Source: Cervus elaphus
Lineage: Eukaryota > Chordata > Mammalia > Artiodactyla > Cervidae
Direction: 5' to 3'
NCBI RefSeq assembly: GCF_910594005.1
Contig: NC_057831.1
Span: forward strand, 40,754,001 to 40,818,000
DNA: 64,000 nucleotides
Below, in pieces: positions 1 through 9,722 of the stretch. A model generated the notes under the pieces. It was not told where the DNA came from. It did not search any database and worked only from the letters and a program-made list of their open reading frames with translations. Numbering within the stretch: the first letter of the stretch is position 1; the number at the start of each line of letters is the position of its first letter. Position numbers and translations under genes: made by a program.

Positions 1-990
1 TCTGACAGAATGCGGTCCACTGGAGAAGGGAATGGCAAACCACTTCAGGGTTCTTGCCTTGAGAACCCCATGAACATTATGAAAAGGCAAAATAATAGGA
101 TACTGAAAGAGGAACTCCCCAGGTCGGTAGGTGCCCAATATGCTACTGGAGATCAGTGGAGAAATAACTCCAGAAAGAATGAAGGGATGGAGCCAAAGCA
201 AAAACAATACCCAGTTGTGGATGTGACTGGTGATAGAAGCAAGGTCCAACGCTGTAAAGAATAATATTGCATAGGAACCTGGAAATGTTAGGTCCATGAA
301 TCAAGGCAAATTGGAAGTGGTCAAATAGGAGATGGCAAGAGTGAACGTTGGAATTCTAGGAATCAATGAACTGAAATGGACTGGAATGGATGAATTTAAA
401 TCAGATGACCATTATATCTACTACTGTGGGCAGGAATCCCTTAGAAGAAATGGAGTAGCCATCATAGTCAACAAAAGGGTCTGAAATGCAGTACTTGGAT
501 GCAATCTCAAAAATGACAGAATGATCTCTGTTCGTTTCCAAGGCAAATCATTCAATATCACTGTAATCTAAGCATATGCCCCAACCAGTAATGCTGAAGA
601 AGATGAAGTTGAATGGTTCTATGAAGACCTACAAGACCTTTTAGAACTAACACCCAAAAAAGATGTCCTTTTCATTATAGGGGACTGGAATGCAAAAGTA
701 GGAAGTCAAGAAACACCTGGAGTAACAGGTAAATTTGGCCTTGGAGTATGGAATGAAGCAGTGCAAAGGCTAATAGAGTTTTTTTGCCAAGAGAACGCAT
801 TGGTCATAGCAAACACCCTCTTCCAACAACACAAGAAAAGACTCTACACATGGACATCACCAGGTGGTCAACACCGAAATCAGATTGATTATATTCTTTG
901 CAGCCAAAGATAGAGAAGCTCTATACAATCAGCAAAAACAAGACCGGGAGCTGACTGTGGCTCAGATCATGAACTCCTTATTGCCAAATA
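1..990 (+). mobile_element. BovB (RTE) LINE fragment, endonuclease region
   Basis: The plus strand carries the 5' part of the BovB LINE, including much of the AP-endonuclease domain: the motif GDWNAKVGSQETPG (about 683-724), QIDYILCSQ (about 880-907) and a final SDHELLIAK (about 964-990). The endonuclease is non-functional: in-frame stops lie at 482-484 (TGA), 569-571 (TAA) and 911-913 (TAG), and a three-base T insertion adds a Phe in the run near 780. The copy stops abruptly near 990 inside the coding region, with no 3' end or tail; the 5' side runs off the window. BovB normally loses its 5' end, so the missing 3' end points to a later deletion or rearrangement. Confidence 0.95.
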
Positions 991-1073
991 GTGTGGATAC
1001 ATATCCCTTATTATGTATATGATTTGCAAATATTTTCTCCCATACTTTAGGTTGTCTTTTCAAAAAAAAAAAA
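991..1073 (+). mobile_element. Short L1 fragment with A-run
   Basis: The stretch with tatgatttgcaaatattt, ctcccatactttaggttgtc and a following A-run resembles a segment common in mammalian L1 copies. It abuts the truncated BovB copy directly, so the junction may mark an old deletion. Confidence 0.5.
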
Positions 1074-1429
1074 ATGAGTATCTTAATTAGTGACATAGAA
1101 ATGACTTTTTGATCTTAAGGACTTGAGATAATTGGTGTTTAGGAACCCAAGGGTGGTTAATTTCCTTTCTCTGATGCTAAACTGGTTCAGATTGCTGTCG
1201 TTCTGTAAAATAAGAGTGTGCTTCTTTAAGGCCTCTCTTGCTGTATTTTAAACCACATTTGAGTTGTACACTGACTACAAGGAAATGAATGAAAATTAAA
1301 GGGCCACTCTTATTTATCAGAGACGTTGGTTAGTAACATTTTGAGCAAACTATGAAGCCCATTCATTTAAAGAATTATATAAAACATGCTTTGGGCACAT
1401 TCAGATCTTTTGGACATTTATCTCATGGG
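1074..1429. other. Unassigned intron
   Basis: AT-rich single-copy-looking sequence. No repeat family, exon or structured element recognised. Confidence 0.6.
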
Positions 1430-1690
1430 GTGGGGTAAGAGAACAGAAAGATAATGAAGAGAAAAGGGAAAAATTAAAGACAGAAAGGAAGGAGAAGAAG
1501 TGAAAATAAGGAGACAAGAATTGACATAGATAAGAGATAAAGGAACTAAAAGAGGAAGGAGAGATTGGAAGAATGAAGAAATAGAGAAGGGATCAGGAGG
1601 ATAGGAAAAGGGGAATGAAAAGAGGTCAGGAAAAGAGAGGGAAGGGAAGCAAAGAAAAAGAAGACAGGCAGGCAAAGAAAAATATTAAAC
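1430..1690 (+). repeat. Polypurine (GA-rich) tract
   Basis: About 260 bases that are almost all A and G on the plus strand, made of irregular GGAGA/AGAAAG words. Stop-free frames here (e.g. 1418-1675 minus) are composition artefacts. In the KCNIP4 transcript the tract is polypyrimidine. Confidence 0.85.
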
Positions 1691-3606
1691 AAAGCAGTGA
1701 AAACAATGCAGACTTCAGAGCCTGGGCAATTTTTCATGAAGTGCCACTTGTAGAGGACAGACTGCAGAGATGCTGGCTCCGAAGGTTGATGGTGGCAGTA
1801 ATCATGATTCCAGTTTGCAACAAATGGTATGAAAGGCAGCGGGACCCCAAATGGAGAGCCCTACACCGAACGCAGTGAAGCAATAACACAGAGGTAGTGG
1901 AGGAATGCAGGGATGCTGAGAGGTTAGCTCTCTAGTTGACAACCATTTTGCGTCTGATGCGTAATCCACTGTTGCAATGGGGGAAAAAAAAAACTTTTTA
2001 TCACGAGATCTCTTATCTGGAACAAGGAAGTTTGGATGTTTACAGGAATGCCTTTGAAGTTTTATTCTGTGATGAGCTTTAACTTAGCATTTACTTTCAT
2101 CCAAGACTTGGTCATTTCACCTGTTTGCTGCAGTCAGTGGTCAGTGCAACTGACTCATAGTAACTTCTTCCTCTCTCTGGTGTAGCCTAGGCATAACTCA
2201 TAATTCTTGAGCCTAGTTTTCAAAGCCCCTTTCTCTTTATGCCTGTTTATTTGTGTGTGTCATCTTGATATTACAGTGTATAATAGAGGTCCTGCTTGTG
2301 TGGGGTAAGCACCTAGTTCCATTGTATCATCTTCCTCATCACCCTAGTCCATCCCCACAAAGGCTGTCAGAAGAACTGCATTTCAGAGAAGCAATGGAAG
2401 GAAACATTTAGGAAGTGCAGGCAGGGAAAGTGGTGAGGAGCCCAAATGGGATAGAGAAAGAGCCTATGGATTCAGAGAGAAAAATGGTGGGAAGTTGCAT
2501 GCAATATGCATGTTGGATCCTTATAAAAATATTCTGAAAAAGCAACTAGTGCCACAAATTCTCTAGGTAAATTTTTGTTTGGATACCATAGAAGAGGCAG
2601 GGTTTTTCATCTGCATGAAGTTGGACAGAAAGAGCATTGAGATGGACAGATTTAAAGAGACTGGAATCATCAGAAATCTTTGGCCACTATAGATTCCTAC
2701 AAACCATGGAATGGGGACTGTAAGGGAGAAGATTTGAGGAGGAATCAAAGCAATTTCATCTAGTTCCCAAGGGGCACTTGTAGCATATGTAACTATGGTT
2801 TACATACGTGTAAGAATGGTATACCTGTTGGGCTGCGTGTGCCATTAAATATAAGACCGTTTACTACTTTGAAGGATGAATTACTTTCAAATAATTTCTT
2901 GACAGCAAGTATTCTCTCCCTATTCAGACCAGCAGCTCCTTGAGGAAAAATATCTCCCCTGGCTTTCGAATAACCAGCAGTATTTAGCTTAATGCTAAGC
3001 ACATAGCAAGGCATCCCTAAGACTGTGTGCTTGGCAGATTGCCCAGTCCACTTCTTGACTCTCACCCTTGCCCTTTGGTGTCCAAGGACAATCACAGCTC
3101 TTGAAGATGCTCCACTCAGGAGGGAGCATGATAGGTCTACCTGGATCACAGGGGACCAGAAACAGGGACCTATAGACACCTGTGGTCCAGAGCCACGGGT
3201 AACATGGTCTTTCAGAAACTATCAAACTTATCATGACTTTTCTCCAATGCCAGGAACAGAGTTCTTTGATGGACCCCCATCTACACACAACTAAACTTAT
3301 AGATGTTAGAGCTTATCGAAATGATGGCGATATAACTGAAAGGGAAAAAGAAAAGCCCAACTAGGAATTGAATTGAGTAAACCTTTCTTCTGTACTCATC
3401 CTTGTTTGATTGTATGAGCGATAGTGTACCAAAGTGAATCAAAGTCCAAATGGATATCAACAACTTTCATATGTAGAAAAGATTGATAAGAAGGGTACAT
3501 GTGCTGGAAGAATATCACAGAACTGCACATTTTCCACTTTCCCCTCTCATTTCTCAATGATCCTTTGAGAACTGTGTGAAAGTAAAGTCAGAAAGGAAGT
3601 TCTTAC
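1691..3606. other. KCNIP4: Unassigned KCNIP4 intron 3' of the core exon
   Basis: Starts directly 3' of the core exon donor. The part at about 2990-3290 is a little more GC-rich and is open on both strands, but neither frame shows a known domain or splice structure. The next KChIP core exon was looked for here and not found. Confidence 0.6.
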
Positions 3607-3731
3607 ATTCTTAAATCCTCTGTAAAGAATCTGGAGCTCCTTCTTGGTAAATTTGCTCTGGGCTTCCAGAAGCTCGAGAGCCTCGGGCCGATGCCTGACG
3701 GTGGCCATTTCCAGTTCATCTTCCACGCTAT
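3607..3731 (-). CDS. KCNIP4: KCNIP4 core coding exon (125 bp)
   Basis: KChIP4 is a calcium-binding EF-hand protein of the neuronal calcium sensor family that binds the N terminus of Kv4 (KCND) potassium channels at the plasma membrane and changes their trafficking and inactivation. Read on the minus strand, this exon supplies the last two bases of a split codon and then 41 residues, beginning [17 protein letters not shown] and ending [13 protein letters not shown]. The residues match KCNIP4 rather than paralogues: KCNIP1 has DKIEDELEMTMV here and KCNIP2 has DSVDDEFELSTV. The acceptor reads ttttcctccacag and the donor AAT|GTAAGA, both canonical. The 125-bp length equals that of the matching exon in the KChIP family as I recall it. 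It covers the helices before EF-hand 1 and that hand's entering helix; the loop comes from the next exon, outside the window. The reading frame is intact with no disruption. Confidence 0.97.
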
Positions 3732-3780
3732 CTGTGGAGGAAAACCAAAGTCTTAAGAACAGTCACTGCTCACCAATGGG
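3732..3780 (-). promoter_or_regulatory. KCNIP4: Polypyrimidine tract and 3' splice site of the core exon
   Basis: In transcript sense the intron ends cagtgactgttcttaagac then tttggttttcctccacag, a normal branch region, pyrimidine tract and AG acceptor. Confidence 0.85.
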
Positions 3781-4000
3781 TATTCACAACAAACAGGAAA
3801 ATGGAATGAAATGCTTACTGGATGTTTGTGACACTTCCACAGGAAGGATTCTCACACTGCCAACAAACGTCTTTATATTTCCTAGGATATACAGTATTAA
3901 GCTAATCCTACAGAATATTTTTTCAAACTTTCTAGTCATTAAACATCACAATATGAACATTTTTACAATATAGATTGAAAAGTGTAAAAACTAGGAACAA

Positions 4001-4035
4001 TCTTAAAACCTCAAAAACATTTGAGGTTTTTAAGA
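4001..4035. repeat. Imperfect inverted repeat (hairpin)
   Basis: tcttaaaacctcaaa and tttgaggtttttaaga form a roughly 15-bp stem with one bulged T and a loop of about 4 bases, 270 bp upstream of the core exon in transcript sense. Confidence 0.8.
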
Positions 4036-4091
4036 TACATATGTATATATATACATAGACTTATATATATATATAAATACATATATACACT
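4036..4091. repeat. (TA)n-rich microsatellite
   Basis: Interrupted TA/TATG repeats next to the 3' tail side of the minus-strand SINE that follows, the usual place for such arrays. Confidence 0.8.
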
Positions 4092-4260
4092 CTCTTGTGA
4101 GCCCATGAGCTATAGCCCACCACGTTCCTCTGTCTGTGGGATTTCACTGGAGTGGGTTGTCGTTTCCTTTTCCAGAGGATCGTCCCAACCCAGCGATTGA
4201 ACCTGGATCTCCTACATTGCAGGCAGATTTTTTTACCAACTGAGCCACCAGGAAAGCCCT
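4092..4260 (-). mobile_element. Bov-tA SINE
   Basis: Reverse-complement Bov-tA: ends in the tRNA-like head (gagccaccaggaaagccct) and contains the B-box-like gattgaacctggatctcc. The part far from the head is shortened and diverged. Confidence 0.9.
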
Positions 4261-5177
4261 ATATATACTAAGTACTAGTGATAAAAATGGGATTTTGTTT
4301 AACAGTCAGAACCACACTTGTATCATGCAACAATGAGGCAGGACTCCACTAATACACTCTGAAGATTCCATTAAAATCAAGTATCTTGCCAGGGGCTACA
4401 AATAAGTCAATCAGATTAGGTGCTGAAGTGAGGAAAGGACTCCACTGCTGGTTTGACTGGCATAAACCCAGCCTTCACAAGGGATGGACTGGAGCCAAGG
4501 GGACCTTCTGGCTATACCCTACTGTGCAGCCAAGGGAAACCATACTTATGGATAAATGCTGAAATATTGTACTTTGCTTTGAGAATTATATATGCATATA
4601 ATTTCCCAAAGATTCTCTACACAAAAAAAGAATTTTGTGTCCATGTAAACCTGGGAGATTCTGTAAAGTTTAATGCTGTTTCAGAGCAAAACACTGGAAA
4701 ATTTTCAACAAAGACTTCTATTTAACTTCCGTTTAACCCATTGACCCCAAAGGTATTTGTCCATCGAACCCCTTCTCTCCACAAGGAACCTCTGCTAAAA
4801 TCTTCATATGGAATTAATGAATAAGTGAATCAAGAAACAAATGATGTTGCCACTACTGTTCCCATTCCTCTGGAGCCCTTTGAACCTTAGCTGCCTTCTG
4901 GAAAATTATTTCTCAAACTGAGGTTAGTGGACAGTTGGTGGATCTTGAATGCCTTGTTTGGAATCACAATGTTCTCTTTGCATTTTTCTGAGAAACATAG
5001 CCCGGGAAAAACTAGAGGAAATTTTAATTAGATTTTCTGAGCAGTCTCTCAATCATAGCATAACCTTCTCTGGATCCAATGACCCTTCCATTGGAAAGAA
5101 ACAAAATAGAACATTAACTTCTCAACCTTTGCAACCACATAGCAAGCTGAACCACACTATCAACCTGGTTTCTCCCT
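4261..5177. other. Unassigned intron
   Basis: No repeat family recognised. Short open frames at 4453-4725 and 4949-5185 have no matches I know and no exon-like splice context. Confidence 0.55.
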
Positions 5178-5245
5178 CCAGCTGATGCAGATTTACAGAT
5201 GCTGAGACTGAGGCAAAAGACTCAGAGGGTCACTGTAAGTGAACT
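5178..5245 (-). mobile_element. Possible MIR fragment
   Basis: acagatgctgagactgaggc resembles the reverse complement of the MIR core word. Short and diverged. Confidence 0.35.
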
Positions 5246-5605
5246 AAATGTGATGATGAGCATCACACGCAGTATTCAAAGTATCACACTTGAAGAGTCT
5301 GCCTGCAGACTCTTGTTTACTTAGCTGACTGGTACCTCACTTCTTAATGACTCCTACTTGCCAAAGGGCTGTTTTTATTTCTAGAAGGCTGACAAGCTCT
5401 AAAAACATACCTGAAATCATCAGCAATCACCAGCACATGATAAGTTACGGCAGCAGCACCACCTAACCTAATCAAGACTCAGATTCCTGGAGGCAAACTC
5501 TGCGGAGAGCACAACAGGACTCCAAAAAAGACTGGGAAATTCACAGTGTGACTCAGCCACTGTTTAAAAGCGTGCACTTTGGTTGTTTTTTTTTTTTTAA
5601 ATTCA
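5246..5605. other. Unassigned intron
   Basis: Ends in a 13-base T run next to the SINE at 5606; nothing else recognised. Confidence 0.55.
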
Positions 5606-5820
5606 CTGTGCTGTGCTTAGTCGCTCAGTCATGTCCAACTTTTGTGACTCCATGGGCTCTAGCCTGCCAGGCTCCTCTGTCCCTGGGGATTCTCCAGGCA
5701 AGACTACTACAGTGGGTTGCCATGACCTCCTCCAGGGGACCTTCCCAACCCAGAGATCGAACCCAGGTCTCCTGCAATGCAGGCAGATTCTTTACCAGTT
5801 AAGCTACCAGGGAAGCCCTT
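5606..5820 (-). mobile_element. Bov-tA SINE
   Basis: Near full-length reverse-complement copy, from tgtgcttagtcgctcagtc to the head gctaccagggaagccc. Two overlapping open frames here are SINE translations. Confidence 0.95.
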
Positions 5821-5827
5821 TTAATAC

Positions 5828-6040
5828 AATACTTAGAATTCATTAAGTACCAAGAGATGGGCTAGGTGCTCTGCTGCTATAATTCTAATCCTCATAGTAA
5901 CTCCACAATGAGGTAGAATTGTCCGTTTTTTACATAGTCGGATACTGAGTCTCATAGAAGTGAAGAGATGTGTGTCCCAATGTCACATAGAAGAAAAGAC
6001 AGGGGTTGAATTTATACCCAAGTCTTCGATGCCAAACCTT
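5828..6040 (-). mobile_element. MIR SINE
   Basis: Matches the MIR reverse complement in order: gctaggtgctctgct, taatcctcatagtaactcc, atgaggtagaattgt, actgagtctcatagaagtg, then gtcacatag and gggttgaattt. Confidence 0.75.
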
Positions 6041-6189
6041 TTTTTCTTTTTTTTTTTTGCCAAACTCTCTCAATACCAAGAGAAATACCATTGATTAAAA
6101 TTAGCATTTTTTTCTCTTCTTTCCTGCACTGTCAACTGAGAAGTGAACTAAATCCACCAGGTCCATTTCCTCTCTCCTGTTCTCTTTTC

Positions 6190-6257
6190 ATTGTTGTTCA
6201 CCGATAGGCTGTGTCTAACTCTGTGACCCCATAGACTGCAGCACGCCAGGCTTCTCT
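6190..6257 (-). mobile_element. Short BovB/Bov-A fragment
   Basis: gtgtctaactctgtgacccc and atagactgcagcacgccagg is the BovB/Bov-A tail in reverse; it stops after about 68 bases. Confidence 0.75.
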
Positions 6258-6289
6258 TTTTAATCTACTGCAATCTGACTTTCTGTTCT

Positions 6290-6641
6290 TGTTATGGGTT
6301 AAATTATAACCCCTCCAATATGACTGAATTTGGAAGTATGACCTTTAAGAACATAATTAAAGTTCAAAGATGTCATAAGAGTGGGGCTCTAATGCACTAT
6401 GAACTGTTTCTTTACAAGAAGAGAGGAAGATAGCAGGGATACACAGGCACAGAGGAAAGGCCACGTGAGGACTTGACGAGAAGGCAGCCATCTACACACC
6501 AAGGAGGGAGGCCTCAGGAGAAACCAGCCTGGTTGGCACCTTGATTTTGGACTTCCAGCCTCCAGAATTGTGAGAAGATAATTTCTGTTGTCTAAACCAC
6601 TCAGTCCAAGGCCTTTTGTTATGGCAGCTGGAGCTAATACA
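6290..6641 (+). mobile_element. MLT1 (ERVL-MaLR) solitary LTR
   Basis: An old non-coding LTR, starting tgttatgggttaaatt and ending gctaataca, with tgatttt, ggacttccagcctccagaat and ttttgttatggcagctgg in the expected order near the 3' end. No internal retroviral sequence flanks it. Confidence 0.85.
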
Positions 6642-6744
6642 TGCACTTAAGTCACTTGTTCAAGTTCAGACTGTCTCTAGCATGCTAACGTCCAATTTTT
6701 TAAACATTCTGATGAGATTATTAATAAGAACCTCCATCCTCCAG

Positions 6745-6861
6745 AGAGCTTTTGCTCTAAGCCTGGCATATTTTCTGTCATTTGAATACCAACAAAAATC
6801 ATGTGAGACATGTATCATTGTCTTTATTTTACATGGAATAGAAAGGGACTCAGAGATTCAA
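6745..6861 (-). mobile_element. MIR SINE, first part (split)
   Basis: Reverse MIR from about ctctaagcctggcat to gggactcagagattcaa; interrupted by the BovB tail that follows and continued at 7072. Confidence 0.7.
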
Positions 6862-7071
6862 ACCTGATGTGAACAGCTGACTCATTGGAAAAGACCCTGA
6901 TGCTGGGAAAGATTGAAGGCAAAATGAGAAAAGGGCAGCAGAAGATGAGATGGTGGGGTGGCATCACTGATTCAATGCACATGAACTGGGGTGAACCTCA
7001 GGAGATAGTGAGGGACAGGGGAGGCCTAGCATGCTGTAGTCAGAGTTGGACATGACTGAGCGACTGAACGA
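6862..7071 (+). mobile_element. BovB 3'-end fragment nested in MIR
   Basis: cctgatgtgaacagctgact to catgactgagcgactgaacg is the 3' terminal segment of BovB. It lies inside a MIR with a weak 7-base flanking repeat (agattca / agattaa). Confidence 0.85.
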
Positions 7072-7152
7072 TACAGATTAACTAACTTACTCAAGATCAC
7101 GTAGCTACTTAGTGACAGAGCTGGGATTTGATCTCTGACTTTTTAATGTCAA
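7072..7152 (-). mobile_element. MIR SINE, second part (split)
   Basis: Continues the same MIR: taacttactcaagatcacg, tagctacttagtgacagag, ctgggatttgatctctgact. Confidence 0.75.
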
Positions 7153-7410
7153 AAGATCATGAGCTTAGTGATATGGTGTTTTAAGAGATAGCAACAATTA
7201 TATATCTTGGAGATGAAGTATTTTAAATCAGAAACCAAGCAGCCAGGGAACCCCAGTGCTCTGGGAAAACACGCCTGGGTGCCTTGAGGAGATCACTGTG
7301 GTGGTGGTTGATGCCTTGCTGATTAGAAACATGTAGAATAAGGTTTGGAAGTGATGGGATCGCAGAGCTGGAAAGAACACAAAATGTTGTTTGCTTTCCT
7401 GTATTTTGTT

Positions 7411-7570
7411 GTTGTTGTTCTGCTGCTAAGTCAAGTCGGACTTTGCCACCCCATGGACTACAGCCCACCAAGCTCTGGTGGGCTGTCTTCCACTATCTTT
7501 CTCTGTCTTCCACTATCTCCTGGAGTTTGATCAAACTGAAGTCTGTTGAGCCGATGATGCTATCCCATAT
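7411..7570 (-). mobile_element. BovB 3'-end fragment with internal duplication
   Basis: ctgctgctaagtcaagtcgg through ctcctggagtttgatcaaac to gatgatgctatccca is a reverse BovB tail. The segment ctgtcttccactatct occurs at 7483 and again at 7503, a 20-bp tandem duplication. A short TTG run precedes it. Confidence 0.85.
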
Positions 7571-7970
7571 TTTACCACTGAGAGATCTGGGTTCAGATAG
7601 GCTGGGTGGTTTATTTGGGCATAAAACCAGAAGCAGGTGGCACTCTGGCCCCCTCAATCACCTCGAGGCTTCTGCCAAGGTGTAACTATGCAGGAGCCTT
7701 GCTGTCAGAGTAGCATTGCTCATTCAACGGTGCTTTTGCATCCTGACAAATTGAATACAACTAGTGTTTTAACTCATGTGTCTTCTAACAGATCTGTTTT
7801 TAATCAGATGACAGATTCCCAAACCCAGATACCCTTGAGCTTCTCTGTCTCTTTTTACTTTTTGTTCCTTAGACTTTAGTCTCTTAGGGCCAAGGATGTC
7901 CTATGTCTGAGTCAACTGTCCCCTTAGGCCATGACACAGTTAGGCCAGAAATTGGAATTCAAATCACCTG
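7571..7970. other. Unassigned intron
   Basis: Moderate GC; short open frames without recognisable products. Confidence 0.55.
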
Positions 7971-8199
7971 GAAACAATAGTGAGTGTATTAGTTTTTCAG
8001 TTGTGTCCAACTGTTTGTGACCCCATGACTGTAGCCCCCCAGGTTCCTCTCTCCATGGAATTCTCCAGGCAAGAATACTAGAGTGGGTAGCCATTTACTT
8101 CTCCAGGGAATCTTGCCTACCCAGGGGTCAAACCCAAGTCCGCATTGCAGGCAGATTCTTTTCCTTCTTAGCCACCAGGGAAGCCCCCAGAAACAATAG
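7971..8199 (-). mobile_element. Bov-tA SINE with 10-bp target-site duplication
   Basis: Element 7981-8189 flanked by gaaacaatag at 7971-7980 and 8190-8199. Head gccaccagggaagccccc at the high-coordinate end. Confidence 0.95.
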
Positions 8200-9113
8200 C
8201 ATGAATTTTAAAAATAGGTCTCTTTCTCTTATGTCTCACAACTTCTCTTAAACTACAGTAGAAGCTTATTACAGCCTGATTCATAATTATACAAATTTGA
8301 CTCTATCCAAAGTTGAACCATATTCCCAGAAACTAACTATAGAACATCTTGCTTTACAAACAGATCTGAGTGTGAAGCCTGCCTTCCTCAGACACACATT
8401 TATAAACAAAGCTCATAATGCTGAAATAAAACTTTTTTATGAAGAATAATGTTACTTCTTCCAAGAAGTTGGTTCAGAGATGAGCCCTTGGCTTATTGTA
8501 GCAGGGAACATTGTGAGACTGTGGCATGTTCTTCCACCTGAGACCTGCCAGACTACTGAATAGCCCAACAGCATCTAATTTGGCAGACTAAAAATGCTCC
8601 ATTTAAAATGATGTGAGATCAATGAATAACTACTTGAAGCATCCTAATCGTAGTGGGTCTATCAATAAAAGGTCCATTTCTCAATATAGCATGACCCTTC
8701 TCTAAAAACTGTATCAATTTTTATCATGAAAAATCATAAATACTAAAGCTTTAAAATTCTATCTGAGCTGAAATTGATTTGTCTAGCAAAAAATTCAACT
8801 GACTTGACTTATATTGCTTTATCTCATTTATAAAAGTATCTTCTGAGTCTTAGCACCTAGTGTTTGTCCTTTATTAAATTAGCTTAAAAGCGATCTGATC
8901 TGTATGGCAATAACATCACGATGAGGATGATTACCTTCTAAAATTACATTATTATTAACTATTTTGAAGCTTCATCCAGTGACATATGGGAAGAGGATTT
9001 AACTAATTTTGCTCCAGGTTTTAGCTTTCTACTAAGAGGTGCTGGAAGATTCTTTACTACAGCACTGGAAACTGATCCTGAGAACTTCCAGAATAAGAGG
9101 GAGATGTTTAGTG
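8200..9113. other. Unassigned intron
   Basis: AT-rich, no repeat or exon recognised. Confidence 0.55.
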
Positions 9114-9366
9114 TTCAAGTCTGACACGGGTATGTGCATGCTCAGTCGCTTCAGTTGTATCCGACTCTTTGCGACCCACTGGACTGTTAGCCTGCCAGGG
9201 TCCTGTGTCCATGGGATTCTCCAGGCAAGAATACTGGAGTGGATTGCCATGCCCTCCTCCAGGAGATCTTCCCCACACAGCGATCGAACCCATGTCTCCC
9301 GAGTCTCCTGCAGTCCAGGTGGATTCTCTACTGCTGGGCCACCGGGGAAGCCCATTCAAGTCTGAC
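9114..9366 (-). mobile_element. Bov-tA SINE with 12-bp target-site duplication
   Basis: Element 9126-9354 flanked by perfect ttcaagtctgac at 9114-9125 and 9355-9366. Near full length; four overlapping open frames in both directions are SINE translations. Confidence 0.97.
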
Positions 9367-9572
9367 TCATTGGGATAAAGATAAAGCTGCCTGGGAGGAG
9401 TTTTCCAAAGCTGATCTTCATGACATCTATCTAATTTCTTTCTTCCCTCTCTCCTTTAAAAACCTGTCCAAGCATAGATAAGATGCCATATACTCAGCAC
9501 TCCATTCTGTTCCTTAGTTCCATGACTCCCAGTGCTCAAAGTGGTTGGAATTATAATCAATTGAGGAAACTT

Positions 9573-9722
9573 ACTTTCAGGGGTTTAGAGAAGGCAATGG
9601 CAACCCACTCCAGTACTCTTGCCTGGAGAATCCCAGGGACCGGGGAGCCTGGTGGGCTGCCGTCTATGGGGTCGCACAGAGTCGGACACGACTGAAACGA
9701 CTTAGCAGCAGCACTTTCAGGG
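9573..9722 (+). mobile_element. Bov-A-type SINE with 10-bp target-site duplication
   Basis: Element 9583-9712 lacks the tRNA-like head and holds the Bov-A unit (gaaggcaatggcaacccact to cgacttagcagcagc). Flanked by actttcaggg at 9573-9582 and 9713-9722. Confidence 0.95.

Noticed and set aside
2793..3294. Overlapping open frames of 89-128 residues on both strands
   Set aside because: Considered as a pseudogene or exon. No recognisable domain, no convincing splice sites, and openness on both strands suggests composition only.
3644..3973. Plus-strand 109-residue open frame over the core exon
   Set aside because: It is the antisense shadow of the KCNIP4 exon; the splice sites and protein match are on the minus strand.
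9032..9365. Several overlapping open frames of over 100 residues on both strands
   Set aside because: They translate a Bov-tA SINE, which is open in several frames when little decayed.
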